Below, one piece after another: positions 53,783 to 63,865 of a stretch of DNA of 64,000 nt. The first letter of the stretch is position 1; each line of letters starts with the position of its first letter. A program made the position numbers and the translations under genes. Source of the DNA: Sphingomonas alpina (GTDB lineage: Bacteria; Pseudomonadota; Alphaproteobacteria; Sphingomonadales; Sphingomonadaceae); NCBI RefSeq assembly GCF_014490665.1, contig NZ_CP061038.1, positions 4,486,501-4,550,500 on the forward strand, written 5' to 3'. Under the pieces are notes generated by a model, which saw only the letters and a list, made by a program, of their open reading frames with translations, had not been told where the DNA came from and made no database searches.

Positions 53783-54658
53783 GTGTCGCTTAAAATTTGC
53801 GTTATCCTGTCCGCCGTCTTGTTTTCGTTCCCTCTTGCTGCTCCCGCCTTTGCGCAGGACACGAATTCTCCCGCTGAACCGGCTCCGCCAGCGCCTGAGA
53901 TTGGCGGGGACAGTCTCTCGGTAGCGGTCGGCGTCGCCAGCGTGCCGAGCTATGAAGGATCGGACAGCAACCGCTTCCTGGCGGTCGGCGTCGTCCGCGG
54001 GTCGCTGTCGGGGATCAATTTCAGCACGCGCGGCACGAGGTTGCTCGTCGATGTCGTGCCGGACAAGCCGGGTCCCGGATTCGACTTTCAGCTCGGCCCG
54101 GTGGCCGGCGTCAATCTGGACCGCACCAGCCTGAAGAGTATCAAGGACACCCGCGTCGCTGCGCTTGGCGAACGCAAGACCGCGGTCGAGCTCGGTGGCT
54201 ATATCGGCATCGGCAAGACCGGGGTGATCACCAGCGACTATGACAAGCTCACCGCGAGCGTCTCCTATGTCCATGACGTCAACAACGCGCATAAAAGCTA
54301 TCTCATCACGCCGCAGATCGAATATGGCACACCGCTCAGCCGCAAGGCCTATGTCGGTGTCTCGGCCAACGCGGTCTATGCCGGCGGCGGCTATGCCCGG
54401 ACGTATTTCAGCGTCGATGCGCCTGGCTCGCTCGCCAGCACCCTGCCGACGTACAGTGCGGGCAAGGGCTGGAAGAGCTATTCGCTCACTGGCCTCGCCA
54501 CCTATTCGCTGACCGGCGACCTGACGCACGGCCTCGCGGTCATCGCCGGCGTGTCCTATTCGCGGCTGCTGGGCGACTTTGCCGAAAGCCCGGTGACGCG
54601 CATCGCGGGCGACCGCAACCAGCTGCTCTTCGGGGCAGGTATCGGCTATACTTTCTGA
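53783..54658 (+). CDS. MipA/OmpV family outer-membrane protein
   Basis: This 291-residue outer-membrane beta-barrel protein starts at GTG 53783 with signal peptide MSLKICVILSAVLFSFPLAAPAFA. The mature barrel has repeated strands: VASVPSYEGSDSNRFLAVG, TSDYDKLTASVSYVHD, KAYVGVSANAVYAGGGY, and the terminal FGAGIGYTF with aromatic C-terminal residue, as needed for outer-membrane insertion. MipA is thought to scaffold murein hydrolases and synthases. A strong 12-bp hairpin follows. Confidence 0.9.
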   Translation: MSLKICVILSAVLFSFPLAAPAFAQDTNSPAEPAPPAPEIGGDSLSVAVGVASVPSYEGSDSNRFLAVGVVRGSLSGINFSTRGTRLLVDVVPDKPGPGFDFQLGPVAGVNLDRTSLKSIKDTRVAALGERKTAVELGGYIGIGKTGVITSDYDKLTASVSYVHDVNNAHKSYLITPQIEYGTPLSRKAYVGVSANAVYAGGGYARTYFSVDAPGSLASTLPTYSAGKGWKSYSLTGLATYSLTGDLTHGLAVIAGVSYSRLLGDFAESPVTRIAGDRNQLLFGAGIGYTF

Positions 54659-54666
54659 GCGTCCTG

Positions 54667-54696
54667 TTGGGCATGCGCCGCGACGCGCATGCCCAA
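54667..54696 (+). terminator. Strong hairpin after the MipA/OmpV gene
   Basis: A perfect 12-bp stem (ttgggcatgcgc / gcgcatgcccaa) with a six-base loop lies 9 bases after the stop. There is no T-run, so it may act as a Rho-dependent or 3'-stabilising hairpin. Confidence 0.55.
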
Positions 54697-54922
54697 ACGG
54701 GCTTCGCTCGACCGCTCTTCCCGGGAAATTCTTCCGGCGGCGGTACGGGTCCGGGCCGGAATCTCCGTCTATCTGGTTGCGCTGATTGAACAGATCAGCC
54801 AGTGTCGCGTCATGCTTGGGGGCGGCACCACATCATCGTAACGGATGTTATCGCAGCTATTGCCCAACCGCCCGCCAGCCATCACAGCGCGCCAGATAGA
54901 ATCAAAGGGAAGGCCCGTGCCC

Positions 54923-55888
54923 ATGACCGACACGAATCAGCAACCGATCGAGACCTTCGACGCCGGGGCCGAACCGCGCAACGAACGCCGTGAATTCTTC
55001 AAGACCGCGCTCGGCGCGGCCGCGGTGGCCGGCGCGGGTGTGGCGGCGGTTTCGATCGGCGGTTATGCATCGGCGGAGGCCGGCGCGAACGAGAAGGATT
55101 TTCTCAACTTCGCCCTCAACCTGGAATATCTCGAAGCGCAATTCTACAGCTATGCGGTGTCCGGCGCCGGCCTGTCCAACGCCGACCTGACCGGCACCGG
55201 CACGCAAGGCGCCGTGACCGGCGGGGCCCAGGTCAATTTCACCGATCCGGTGGTCGCGCGCTTTGCCCGGGAAATCGCCCAGGACAAGCTCAACCATGTC
55301 CGTTACCTGCGCAGCCTGCTCGGCACGGCGGCGATTGCCCAGCCGGCGATCGACCTCGGCGTCACGGCGACCAGCGCGTTCAGCAACGCCGCACGCCTGG
55401 CCAGCCTGGTCGGCGCGGGCCAGGGTTTCGACGTCTATGCCAATGACCAGAACTTCCTGCTCGGCGCGTTCATCTTCGAAGATGTCGGGGTTACCGCGTA
55501 TAAGGGCGGATCGATCATATTGACCGACCCGGGCTATCTCGCTGCCGTTGCCGGCATTATCGCGGTCCGGGCCTATCATGCCTCGATCCTCCGCAGCACG
55601 CTCTATGCCAAGGGCGCGACCACCGCTTCGCTGCGCACTTCGGCCGATGCGATTTCGGGCGCGCGCGATACCCTGGACGGTACGGCGGATCTCGATCAGG
55701 GCATCTCGCCCACCGGCACCGGTGCCGCGATTCAGTCGAACGTTACCCCGCTCGACGGGAATGGCCTGGCGTATAGCCGGACGACCAACCAGGTGATGAA
55801 AATCCTTTATCTGACCTCGGCCGCGGCCTCCGGGGGCGGCTTCTTCCCCGCCGGGCTCAACGGCACCATCCGCAACACGACGGTCTGA
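54923..55888 (+). CDS. Ferritin-like domain protein, Tat-exported
   Basis: This 321-residue protein starts MTDTNQQPIETF. NERREFFKTALGAAAVAGAGVAAVSI (about 22-47) is a Tat signal (RREFFK). The ferritin-like domain (PF13668 type) begins NFALNLEYLEAQFYSYAVSGAG, with metal ligands suggested by E in YLEAQFY and EIAQDKLNHVRYL (ExxxxxxH). A second helix pair continues to FLLGAFIFEDVGVTAYKGG. It ends GGGFFPAGLNGTIRNTTV. The preceding 54659-54844 region holds the hairpin above and the promoter. Function is unknown. It is paralogous to the next gene. Confidence 0.88.
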   Translation: MTDTNQQPIETFDAGAEPRNERREFFKTALGAAAVAGAGVAAVSIGGYASAEAGANEKDFLNFALNLEYLEAQFYSYAVSGAGLSNADLTGTGTQGAVTGGAQVNFTDPVVARFAREIAQDKLNHVRYLRSLLGTAAIAQPAIDLGVTATSAFSNAARLASLVGAGQGFDVYANDQNFLLGAFIFEDVGVTAYKGGSIILTDPGYLAAVAGIIAVRAYHASILRSTLYAKGATTASLRTSADAISGARDTLDGTADLDQGISPTGTGAAIQSNVTPLDGNGLAYSRTTNQVMKILYLTSAAASGGGFFPAGLNGTIRNTTV

Positions 55889-55944
55889 TCGGCGCTCCAG
55901 CCGCGCACGATCCGATAGCCATAGAATTCAGGGAAGTTGACCCG

Positions 55945-57000
55945 ATGACCGATACAGAAAAGCTGACCGAGACTCCCATCAACGAAACGCTCGCCGCCGA
56001 CGATCTGCGTCGGGTCCAGCGTCGCAGCTTCCTGCGTCATGCCAGCGGCATCGCGGCGGTGGCGGGCGCCACCTCGCTGCTCGCCGCCTGTGGCGGCGGC
56101 AGCGACAACCCGACGCCGACCCCTTCGCCGACGCCCACGCCGACGGGCAGCCCGACGCCGACGCCGACCGGCTCGCCGACGCCGACCCTGCTGGACCCGG
56201 ACGTGCTGAATTTCGCGCTCAACCTCAAATTCCTCAAGGCGCAATTCTACGCCTGGGCGGCAAACGGCGCGGCTCTCGCTACCACCCTGACCGATGGCGT
56301 CGGCACCGCCGGCGCCGTAACCGGGGGCGCGGCGGTAACTTTCTCCGACACGGTGCTCCAGCAATATGCCAAGGAAATCGCGGCGGATCAGGTCGCGCAT
56401 ATCACCCTGCTGCGGTTTCTGCTCGGTTCGGCCAGGGTTGCGCAACCCGCGCTCAATATCGACGGCATTGCCGCCACGGGTGCCTTCAGCGTCCTGGCGC
56501 AGGGCGCCGGGATCGTTGCCGCCGGGGGAACCTTCAACCCCTATGCCAGCGAGACGAATTTCCTGACCGCCGCTTTCCTGTTCGAGGATGTCGGCGTTAC
56601 GGCCCTGAATTACCTGTTTCCCAAGGTGACCAACGCGACCTTCCGCGAGGCGTTGGCCGGGCTGATCGCGGCCGAAGGCTATTCCTCCGGCCTGATCCGC
56701 AGCGTCATCACGCAAAAGGGCGGGACCGTGCTCGCCAATGCGGACAAGATCTCCGATCGGCGCGACTTCTTTGACGGCACCGGCAATGAGCTGGATCAGG
56801 GCGTCACCGGTACCGGTACGGCAACCAACATCGTACCCACCGACAATACGACCGGCCTGCCCTTCCTCCGGACCACCGGCCAGGTGCTCAACATCTTCTA
56901 CCTCAACCAGGCCGCCGTGGTCGGGGGCGGCTTCTTCCCGTCCGGCCTGAACGGCACGGTCAAGACCAGCAGTGCGAACGGCGCCCAGGGCGCCTTCTGA
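55945..57000 (+). CDS. Ferritin-like domain lipoprotein, tandem paralogue
   Basis: This 351-residue protein has a Tat-like signal RRSFLRHASGIAAVAGATSLLAAC in which LAAC is a lipobox (Cys 49 region), so it would be Tat-exported and lipid-anchored. A Thr/Pro repeat linker (TPTPSPTPTPTGSPTPTP) separates the anchor from the ferritin-like domain. The domain is NFALNLKFLKAQFYAWAANGA followed by EIAADQVAHITLLRFLLG. The C-terminal GGGFFPSGLNGTV matches the first paralogue. The E in FLEAQ is K here (FLKAQ), so the iron site may be altered. Confidence 0.88.
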   Translation: MTDTEKLTETPINETLAADDLRRVQRRSFLRHASGIAAVAGATSLLAACGGGSDNPTPTPSPTPTPTGSPTPTPTGSPTPTLLDPDVLNFALNLKFLKAQFYAWAANGAALATTLTDGVGTAGAVTGGAAVTFSDTVLQQYAKEIAADQVAHITLLRFLLGSARVAQPALNIDGIAATGAFSVLAQGAGIVAAGGTFNPYASETNFLTAAFLFEDVGVTALNYLFPKVTNATFREALAGLIAAEGYSSGLIRSVITQKGGTVLANADKISDRRDFFDGTGNELDQGVTGTGTATNIVPTDNTTGLPFLRTTGQVLNIFYLNQAAVVGGGFFPSGLNGTVKTSSANGAQGAF

Positions 57001-57022
57001 GCCGGTTCTGACGATTTCTACC

Positions 57023-57060
57023 GGCCGCGCGATCCCTTCGGGTCGCGCGGCCTTTTCTTT
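57023..57060 (+). terminator. Rho-independent terminator after the ferritin-like gene pair
   Basis: The stem ggccgcgcga/tcgcgcggcc (57023-57032, 57043-57052) continues through a bulge into ccc/ggg with a TTCG-type loop. It is followed by ttttcttt. It is followed 100 bases later by the TPP riboswitch. Confidence 0.92.
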
Positions 57061-57164
57061 GCCTGCGCTTCGCGTGCCGGCGCAAAGGAGAAACCGGCGA
57101 GCCGGGGGAAAGCGTCGCCTGGTCACGCTTCCCTTGTCGCCGCGATCTGCTACACTGGCGTCAT

Positions 57165-59191
<2,027 letters not shown>

Positions 59192-59225
59192 GGCGTTCAT
59201 TATCTCTGAGGCAGTTGAGACGTCT

Positions 59226-59696
59226 ATGACAATTGGGGCCTATATTTTAAATATGCCGTCTGTAGATGCGCAATGGCAGCTTATTGGTCAGTTGTTAGCT
59301 AGCCTAACAACCATAGGTGCGGTGCTGCTGACAATAAAAATGGCAGCTAACGCAGATTTAGTACGGATAGCACGTGTCGTGGGACCAATTACAAGAATTG
59401 ATATACAGCAGATTTATGATCGGTTAAACGACGCATTGCTTATAAAAACAGACCCCATCAAAGTACATGGCCTTGTTGTAGGCCAGGACGGCGCTGCATT
59501 ATTTCGCCAGCATGGAATTTCCTTGGGAGCGCTTCCTAAAGAACAGGCTCAGCCGATACTTGAATTTTACGAGCGCTACATATCGACGACGTCGGAAACA
59601 TTTCGAGATGGCGGAGCAGTCTATAGTAGAATATCGCTAAATGACGGGAAAGAGCTACTTAGATTGTCAGATATAGCTTTGCAGTCTTTGAGATAA
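59226..59696 (+). CDS. Small membrane protein of unknown function, AT-rich
   Basis: The gene encodes 156 residues from the ATG at 59226 (MTIGAYILNMPSVDAQWQ). One membrane helix is at about 18-40 (LIGQLLASLTTIGAVLLTIKMA). The rest is cytosolic and helical, with QQIYDRLNDALL and PKEQAQPILEFYERYISTTSE. No family recognised. In-frame codons continue back into thiC but the ATG inside thiC at 59142 is unlikely. G+C is about 45% in lines I counted, against roughly 65% around it, indicating recent transfer. It is followed 13 bases on by the dUTPase-fold gene. Confidence 0.65.
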   Translation: MTIGAYILNMPSVDAQWQLIGQLLASLTTIGAVLLTIKMAANADLVRIARVVGPITRIDIQQIYDRLNDALLIKTDPIKVHGLVVGQDGAALFRQHGISLGALPKEQAQPILEFYERYISTTSETFRDGGAVYSRISLNDGKELLRLSDIALQSLR

Positions 59697-59709
59697 TTAG
59701 GGGGGTAAT

Positions 59710-60309
59710 ATGTTCGGTAATGTAATGAATAATAAGCAGATTGCCGAAGCGATCGGATCGAATTGTATTAAGATCAGCCCATTTGACAGCGGAAAGCTGA
59801 AAACAATACATTACCCTCTCACCCCGGGGAAAATTTTATCAAAATCTTTGGAAACACCAGAAGGTAATTTTCGCCTCTTGTCAAAGAGAGATTGTTCGAT
59901 TGACAATGAAGATCCATACTTCTTAGATAGCGGAGAGTTCGTTGTCGTTGAGATCGCAGAACACATCAGCCTGAAAGAATCCATTGTTGGACATATTGTT
60001 CCTGCATCCATTATAGCTCGAAAAGGGCTATGCCTTTCGGCGGGCAGAATCGAAGCTCCCTTCGGTGACTATGCAAAGAAAAAGCAGATATTACAGTTTG
60101 GGCTAAAGAATCTGACGAACAATCCAGTTCGAATAAATGACGATGAAATTATAGCCTACATATACTTTATTGACCTTAGGGGTCTAGATAAAGCAGCGGT
60201 ACTTTTAACGGACGACGAAGCACGTAAGTTCGCGTCATGGACAAGAAGGCAATATTTGGCGGATAGCGATGGTGTGTCGCACGGCACAGGTGATGGGACA
60301 CCCGGGTAG
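59710..60309 (+). CDS. dCTP deaminase/dUTPase-fold protein, divergent, AT-rich
   Basis: This 199-residue protein has a strong ribosome site (aggggggtaat) before the ATG. The core fold of trimeric dCTP deaminase and dUTPase is visible: LDSGEFVVVEIAEHISLKESIVGHIVPASIIARKGL (73-107, with Ser100 and Arg104), GRIEAPFG (112-119) and LKNLTNNPVRI (132-142). The nucleotide-binding Ser and Arg positions are kept. The catalytic Glu of dCTP deaminase seems replaced by Gly131, and the dUTPase Asp by Glu115. A conventional activity is doubtful; a nucleotide-sensing or phage-related role is possible. Alternative is a non-enzymatic relative. Confidence 0.7.
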   Translation: MFGNVMNNKQIAEAIGSNCIKISPFDSGKLKTIHYPLTPGKILSKSLETPEGNFRLLSKRDCSIDNEDPYFLDSGEFVVVEIAEHISLKESIVGHIVPASIIARKGLCLSAGRIEAPFGDYAKKKQILQFGLKNLTNNPVRINDDEIIAYIYFIDLRGLDKAAVLLTDDEARKFASWTRRQYLADSDGVSHGTGDGTPG

Positions 60310-60398
60310 TCGGATTTCGGGGATCCGCCGCTTGATACTGGAAAAAAGCGACTAATCTTTCTGCGGATAATGCAGCCTGATCCGATCCCTTTCTAAAG
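60310..60398. other. Gap after the AT-rich gene pair
   Basis: These 89 bases lie between the dUTPase-fold stop and the restored end of the ParE-like gene. G+C content rises back to normal. I see no terminator or attachment site. Confidence 0.4.
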
Positions 60399-60682
60399 TC
60401 ACTGCTCCACATCCATCGTTTGATGTAAGACGCGTTGCACGACGATGCGATCGGCAAACAGATCATAGATATCCGATGACTGTCACGCGACAGACTTCGG
60501 ATCGGCGGCCGCACGACGGAATGCACCGCGCCAGCTAGTGGGTGCGTCAGAATTAGCTCGAATATCGCGTGGAAGCCAAGCAGATATGCTTCAGCCGCGC
60601 GCTCGCCAAACGCCACGACGCCATAGTCGAGAATGTCCGCGAGATCGGCCAGAGCCTGCTTGCTCATTTCCAGCCGCTTCAC
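60399..60682 (-). pseudogene. parE: ParE/RelE-type toxin, frameshifted
   Basis: From the ATG at 60682 (overlapping the ParD stop) the frame reads MKRLEMSKQALADLADILDYGVVAFGERAAEAYL and then IRSLSRDSHRI. Reading on in the same frame leaves ParE similarity. In the next frame it resumes as YDLFADRIVVQRVLHQTMDVEQ and ends at a stop at 60399-60401. Inserting one base after the HRI codons (near 60464-60472) gives the usual ParE ending HRIFYDLFADRIVVQRVLHQTMD. So a single-base deletion has broken the toxin, or the base is a sequencing error. The rest is a normal ~94-residue ParE. Confidence 0.75.
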
Positions 60683-60921
60683 GCTTTTGCGCGACGACGC
60701 CGTCCCTTGGCGACGATATCGGTCAGGCTCCGCTGGCCGGATCCCGACCCGCGGCCGAGATCGGTGGCGGTCCGCAGCGCTTGTTTCTTTTCCTCTGCGC
60801 CCTGGTCGCGCTGCATCAGGTTGCGGACATAATCGCTCGTGCTGCTGTAGCGCCCCTCGGCGACGCGCGCTTCGGCCCAGTTTTTGAGGCCGTTGGGAAG
60901 CGAGACGTTCATTTGTGTCAT
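60679..60921 (-). CDS. parD: ParD-type antitoxin
   Basis: The 80-residue protein begins MTQMNVSLPNGLKNWAEARVAEGRYSSTSDYVRNLMQRDQ, a ribbon-helix-helix N-terminus, and has a charged basic C-tail that would bind the toxin. The stop overlaps the toxin start (ATGA), the typical antitoxin-first order. A short inverted repeat gtgtc-N5-gacac (60915-60929) spans the start codon and may be its autoregulatory site. Confidence 0.88.
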   Translation of the reverse strand: MTQMNVSLPNGLKNWAEARVAEGRYSSTSDYVRNLMQRDQGAEEKKQALRTATDLGRGSGSGQRSLTDIVAKGRRRRAKA

Positions 60922-61100
60922 GACGACACCCTACGATATTGCGCTAAAACGGACGAGCATCGACCGTTTGGCTGACATGACCACGCCACTGAATGCCCGG
61001 ATTATGGTGACGATTTGCCAAATCGCCGAAATCCCACCGATCAACATCGCCCAGTGACCGCACCTCCCCCACAACACCCTCATCTGCTACGTCTCGCCAT
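60922..61100. other. Divergent intergenic region (parD promoter and RNA ligase gene upstream)
   Basis: This 179-base region holds the ParD promoter on one strand and the promoter of the 2'-5' RNA ligase-like gene on the other. A modest inverted repeat overlaps the ParD start. No other element is recognised. Confidence 0.4.
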
Positions 61101-61610
61101 ATGCGCGCCCGTAACCCGCTCTACATCATGGCCAAGCCGCCGCCCGAAGCGCAGGCGCAGATCACCGCGCTCGCCCGCAACGATCCCGGCCGCGGCGCGG
61201 ACCTGCTCCACGTCACCCTGGTATCGCTGTTCGACCTCCATTACGCGCCGCCCGAATGGCTTCCTGCGGTGATCGCCGCGCTCGACAGCGTCGACGCTCC
61301 AGCCTTCCCGCTCGCCTTCGATCGGATCGAGAACCGAAAGGCCGTCACGCTGCGCACCCGCGCACCGCTGGCGGAGGCCCGCGCATTCCAGGCGGCGCTG
61401 GTCCGTCATCTTCTCGAACGCAAAGCCCCGATGATGCTCGGCACCACGCCCGAACCGCACGTGACGATCAACTATCGCGGCGACCGGCTCGGCAGCCAGA
61501 AGATCGCGCCGATCGGCTGGACGGTGGAGGAAATCATGCTGGTCGAGAGCATTGTCGGCCAGACCACACATGTCGAACATGGCCGCTGGCGACTTCGCGG
61601 TGCCGGCTGA
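61101..61610 (+). CDS. 2'-5' RNA ligase family (2H phosphoesterase) protein
   Basis: This 169-residue protein contains two H-x-T-x motifs: LLHVTLVSLFDL (HVTL, about 36-39) and EPHVTINYRGD (HVTI, about 119-122). They are typical of the 2H phosphoesterase superfamily (ThpR/LigT and cyclic phosphodiesterases). Members act on RNA with 2',3'-cyclic ends. Which activity applies here cannot be told. The start MRARNPLYIMAKPP is in normal position for the family. Confidence 0.88.
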   Translation: MRARNPLYIMAKPPPEAQAQITALARNDPGRGADLLHVTLVSLFDLHYAPPEWLPAVIAALDSVDAPAFPLAFDRIENRKAVTLRTRAPLAEARAFQAALVRHLLERKAPMMLGTTPEPHVTINYRGDRLGSQKIAPIGWTVEEIMLVESIVGQTTHVEHGRWRLRGAG

Positions 61611-61714
61611 TGCCCATGCCCGCGTTACCATTGTCGTCCGCAGCACGACCGACGCGCAACGGCTGAATCACGCTCAGCATCATTCATGCCGGATATGGCG
61701 ACACGCCACTTGCC

Positions 61715-62374
61715 TTACAGCAACCCGCGCCGCCGCTTCCAGTCCAGATCGACCCGGATCCGCGTTTCCCACCGCTCATCCCAGTCGGTCGAAAGCCCAT
61801 GCTCCTCCAGCCGCGACACGATCTCCTGCCCGATCGCCAGCGCCGCCTCCTCGCCTTCAACGCAGGCGCCATAGTTGAGATACAGCCCGCCGCCCTCGGC
61901 CGCGGATTCGGTGTCCTGCATATGGTAGAAGGCATAGCCGCGCGCCGCGCTGCCGCCTTCCTCGACTGCCGCGATCTCGTCCCAGATTTCGGACGAACCG
62001 CAGGTCCCGCAACAGGAGAAATTCTGCCGCGAAATCACGCCCTCCGCCTCGAGCTCCTCGAATGCCGCGTCCAGCCGGTCGCAATCGGTATGCTCGGGCC
62101 AGTCCTTCTGCTCGGCGGCATGGGCGGCAAGCGCCTGTTTGAGGTGAAGCTGCGCCTGTCTGCGCAGATCGGCGCTTTCCAGCTCGCCGTCGAACGCGGC
62201 CACGCCGTTCTTCAGGATTTCGTCTTCGTCATAAAAGCCGCTGGCGACATCCCGGTCGATATAGCCGCGCAGCCCTTCGAGCACTTCCTCACGTGTATCG
62301 GGCGCGGTGGGAGCAACCGGCTCGTCCACAGCAACGGCCCCGGACCCGAACAGACGACTGAGCAGCGATTTCAC
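61715..62374 (-). CDS. DUF6891 family protein
   Basis: The gene encodes 219 residues from GTG 62374, six bases after GGGAGG, giving MKSLLSRLFGSGAVAVDEPV. It contains FSCCGTCGSSEIWDEIAAVEEGG (a cysteine cluster) and RGYAFYHMQDTESAAEGGGLYLNYGACV, the DUF6891 core. It ends in a C-terminal RIRVDLDWKRRRGLL. Cysteine positions suggest a metal site, but function is unknown. An earlier in-frame start would add a membrane-like tail not supported by a ribosome site. Confidence 0.82.
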   Translation of the reverse strand: MKSLLSRLFGSGAVAVDEPVAPTAPDTREEVLEGLRGYIDRDVASGFYDEDEILKNGVAAFDGELESADLRRQAQLHLKQALAAHAAEQKDWPEHTDCDRLDAAFEELEAEGVISRQNFSCCGTCGSSEIWDEIAAVEEGGSAARGYAFYHMQDTESAAEGGGLYLNYGACVEGEEAALAIGQEIVSRLEEHGLSTDWDERWETRIRVDLDWKRRRGLL

Positions 62375-62507
62375 CTTGGCCCTCCCGATATGGCCCGCAC
62401 AAAATAGGAAAGGATGCGCGGAATTGAATATGTCTGTGGCGCGCGGTTTGAAAGAGACGCGGACCAGATACTCCGGCATCGACCACCAATCGACAAGTCG
62501 GCCCCAC

Positions 62508-62912
62508 TTAACCGCCCGGCGGATGTCCGGGCACTCCACCGTCTGCCTCCTTATCGCTCATTTCGAGCCGGAAGTTGAATCGGACGCGTCGCCCGATCAG
62601 TGGGCAACCGCCCGATTTTTTGCCGAGCGCTTTCCATAGCCGCAATTGTTTCACGAGCCAGGGGCCCCGCTTGTCGGTAAGCGGCGTTCGACAATCGGTG
62701 AGCCGCCCTCCCGCCACGATCCGGCAGGTAATCATGGTGCGCGCGTCAGGATAACCGAAGCGGTCGCGATCCGGTATGTCCTGGTCGAATGGTCGTTTCT
62801 GGACACGAATCCTGGCGCCATCCACGACGTCAGCGCAGCCGGGCGGTCCGGCGGCAGACGGGGACGCCACCGGAATTGCGGCGACAAGGATCGGCATGAG
62901 CAGCAGTTTCAC
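62508..62912 (-). CDS. Exported protein with TonB-like C-terminal domain
   Basis: The gene encodes 134 residues. The signal peptide MKLLLMPILVAAIPVASPSAAG is cut before a Cys/Pro-rich segment. ITCRIVAGGRLTDCRTPLTDKRGPWLVKQLRLWKALGKKSGG and GRRVRFNFRL resemble the TonB C-terminal fold (CxVxxxGxLxxCxxxxxxG, VxFxFxL), but in a free, non-anchored form. Function unknown. Confidence 0.65.
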   Translation of the reverse strand: MKLLLMPILVAAIPVASPSAAGPPGCADVVDGARIRVQKRPFDQDIPDRDRFGYPDARTMITCRIVAGGRLTDCRTPLTDKRGPWLVKQLRLWKALGKKSGGCPLIGRRVRFNFRLEMSDKEADGGVPGHPPGG

Positions 62913-63027
62913 GGTGCCTCCGACCTAGGAAGATTGCCCATGATACTATGTTACGCGGCCCAGTTGAATATCATTCGCCGGTTGCCGCGATTTGCTGACA
63001 CGACCGGTCGGCGAGCTGCATCGGGCG
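62913..63027. other. Short gap between envelope protein genes
   Basis: These 115 bases lie between two minus-strand genes and hold the promoter of the TonB-like protein. No terminator with T-run is visible. Confidence 0.35.
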
Positions 63028-63720
63028 CTACCGCGCCGGCGCGTTCCCCAGCGCCGCGAGCTTCGCGCGATACTCCGCCAGCAGCGTCGGATCGGCATCC
63101 TTGCCGTGCGCCGCGATAAACACCGTCAGCGCATCGCGATACGTGTCGCGGAACCGCGCATTGTCTGGCGCTGCCGCCAGCTTTGCCGCCGCGGTCTCGA
63201 CCGGCTCGCGATCCTCCGCGATCCGGCGCTTGCGGCCATAGGGCGACTGGTCGACCATGATCGCGATGTTGCGCGGGAAACCGGGGACATATTTGACCAT
63301 GAACCGCTCGCCCTCGGGCGGGATCAGGATCTGGTTGCGCCACGGATAGATCGATGCCGACATGGTGTCGAAGCTGGTCTCGACATCGCGTCCGTCCGCG
63401 GTCCGCACCACCGCTTCATAATACCAGATCGCGCTGTCGTTCAGGGTCGAGCTGGTTTCCTCCGAATGGACGATCACCGCGCTGCCGGTGGTGCCCGCGG
63501 CGTTGAGGAAGATCGCGTTCACCGCCGATCCGAAGAACGGACTCATCGCCCCCAGCACCAACCCCGGAATGCCGAGGCAAAACCACCCGGACCAGCCGGT
63601 GATTCTGGCCAGCAGCCCGCCGATCGCCAATGCGGCCAGCGGATAGAGCGGCAAGGCGAGAAAGGGATGCTGGCTGAGGAAATAGAACGCCGCTGACACT
63701 GCACCCATCTGCGTCTCCAT
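63028..63720 (-). CDS. DUF3592-like membrane protein
   Basis: This 230-residue protein has two membrane helices (about 24-40 and 46-62). A soluble part follows with GSAVIVHSEETSSTLNDSAIWYYEAVVRTADGRDVETSFDT and VKYVPGFPRNIAIMVDQSPYG, the DUF3592 pattern of an extracytosolic beta domain behind membrane helices. The C-terminal RFRDTYRDALTVFIAAHGKDADP is helical. Function unknown. Confidence 0.8.
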   Translation of the reverse strand: METQMGAVSAAFYFLSQHPFLALPLYPLAALAIGGLLARITGWSGWFCLGIPGLVLGAMSPFFGSAVNAIFLNAAGTTGSAVIVHSEETSSTLNDSAIWYYEAVVRTADGRDVETSFDTMSASIYPWRNQILIPPEGERFMVKYVPGFPRNIAIMVDQSPYGRKRRIAEDREPVETAAAKLAAAPDNARFRDTYRDALTVFIAAHGKDADPTLLAEYRAKLAALGNAPAR

Positions 63721-63865
63721 CGTGCCTGCATCCTGGCCGGCCGGCTATGCTCATGGCGCCTGTGAGGGTCAATCGCATGACGCCGGGTTCGGTTGCGGCA
63801 TCCGCGCTGTCGCGCGCGATCGCGCGCCGGCCTATAGGGTCCGGTGACGACGGCGGAGCGGCAGC
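63721..63865. other. Divergent promoter region
   Basis: These 145 bases separate the DUF3592-like gene and the truncated exported protein. They contain both promoters and no further recognised feature. Confidence 0.35.
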
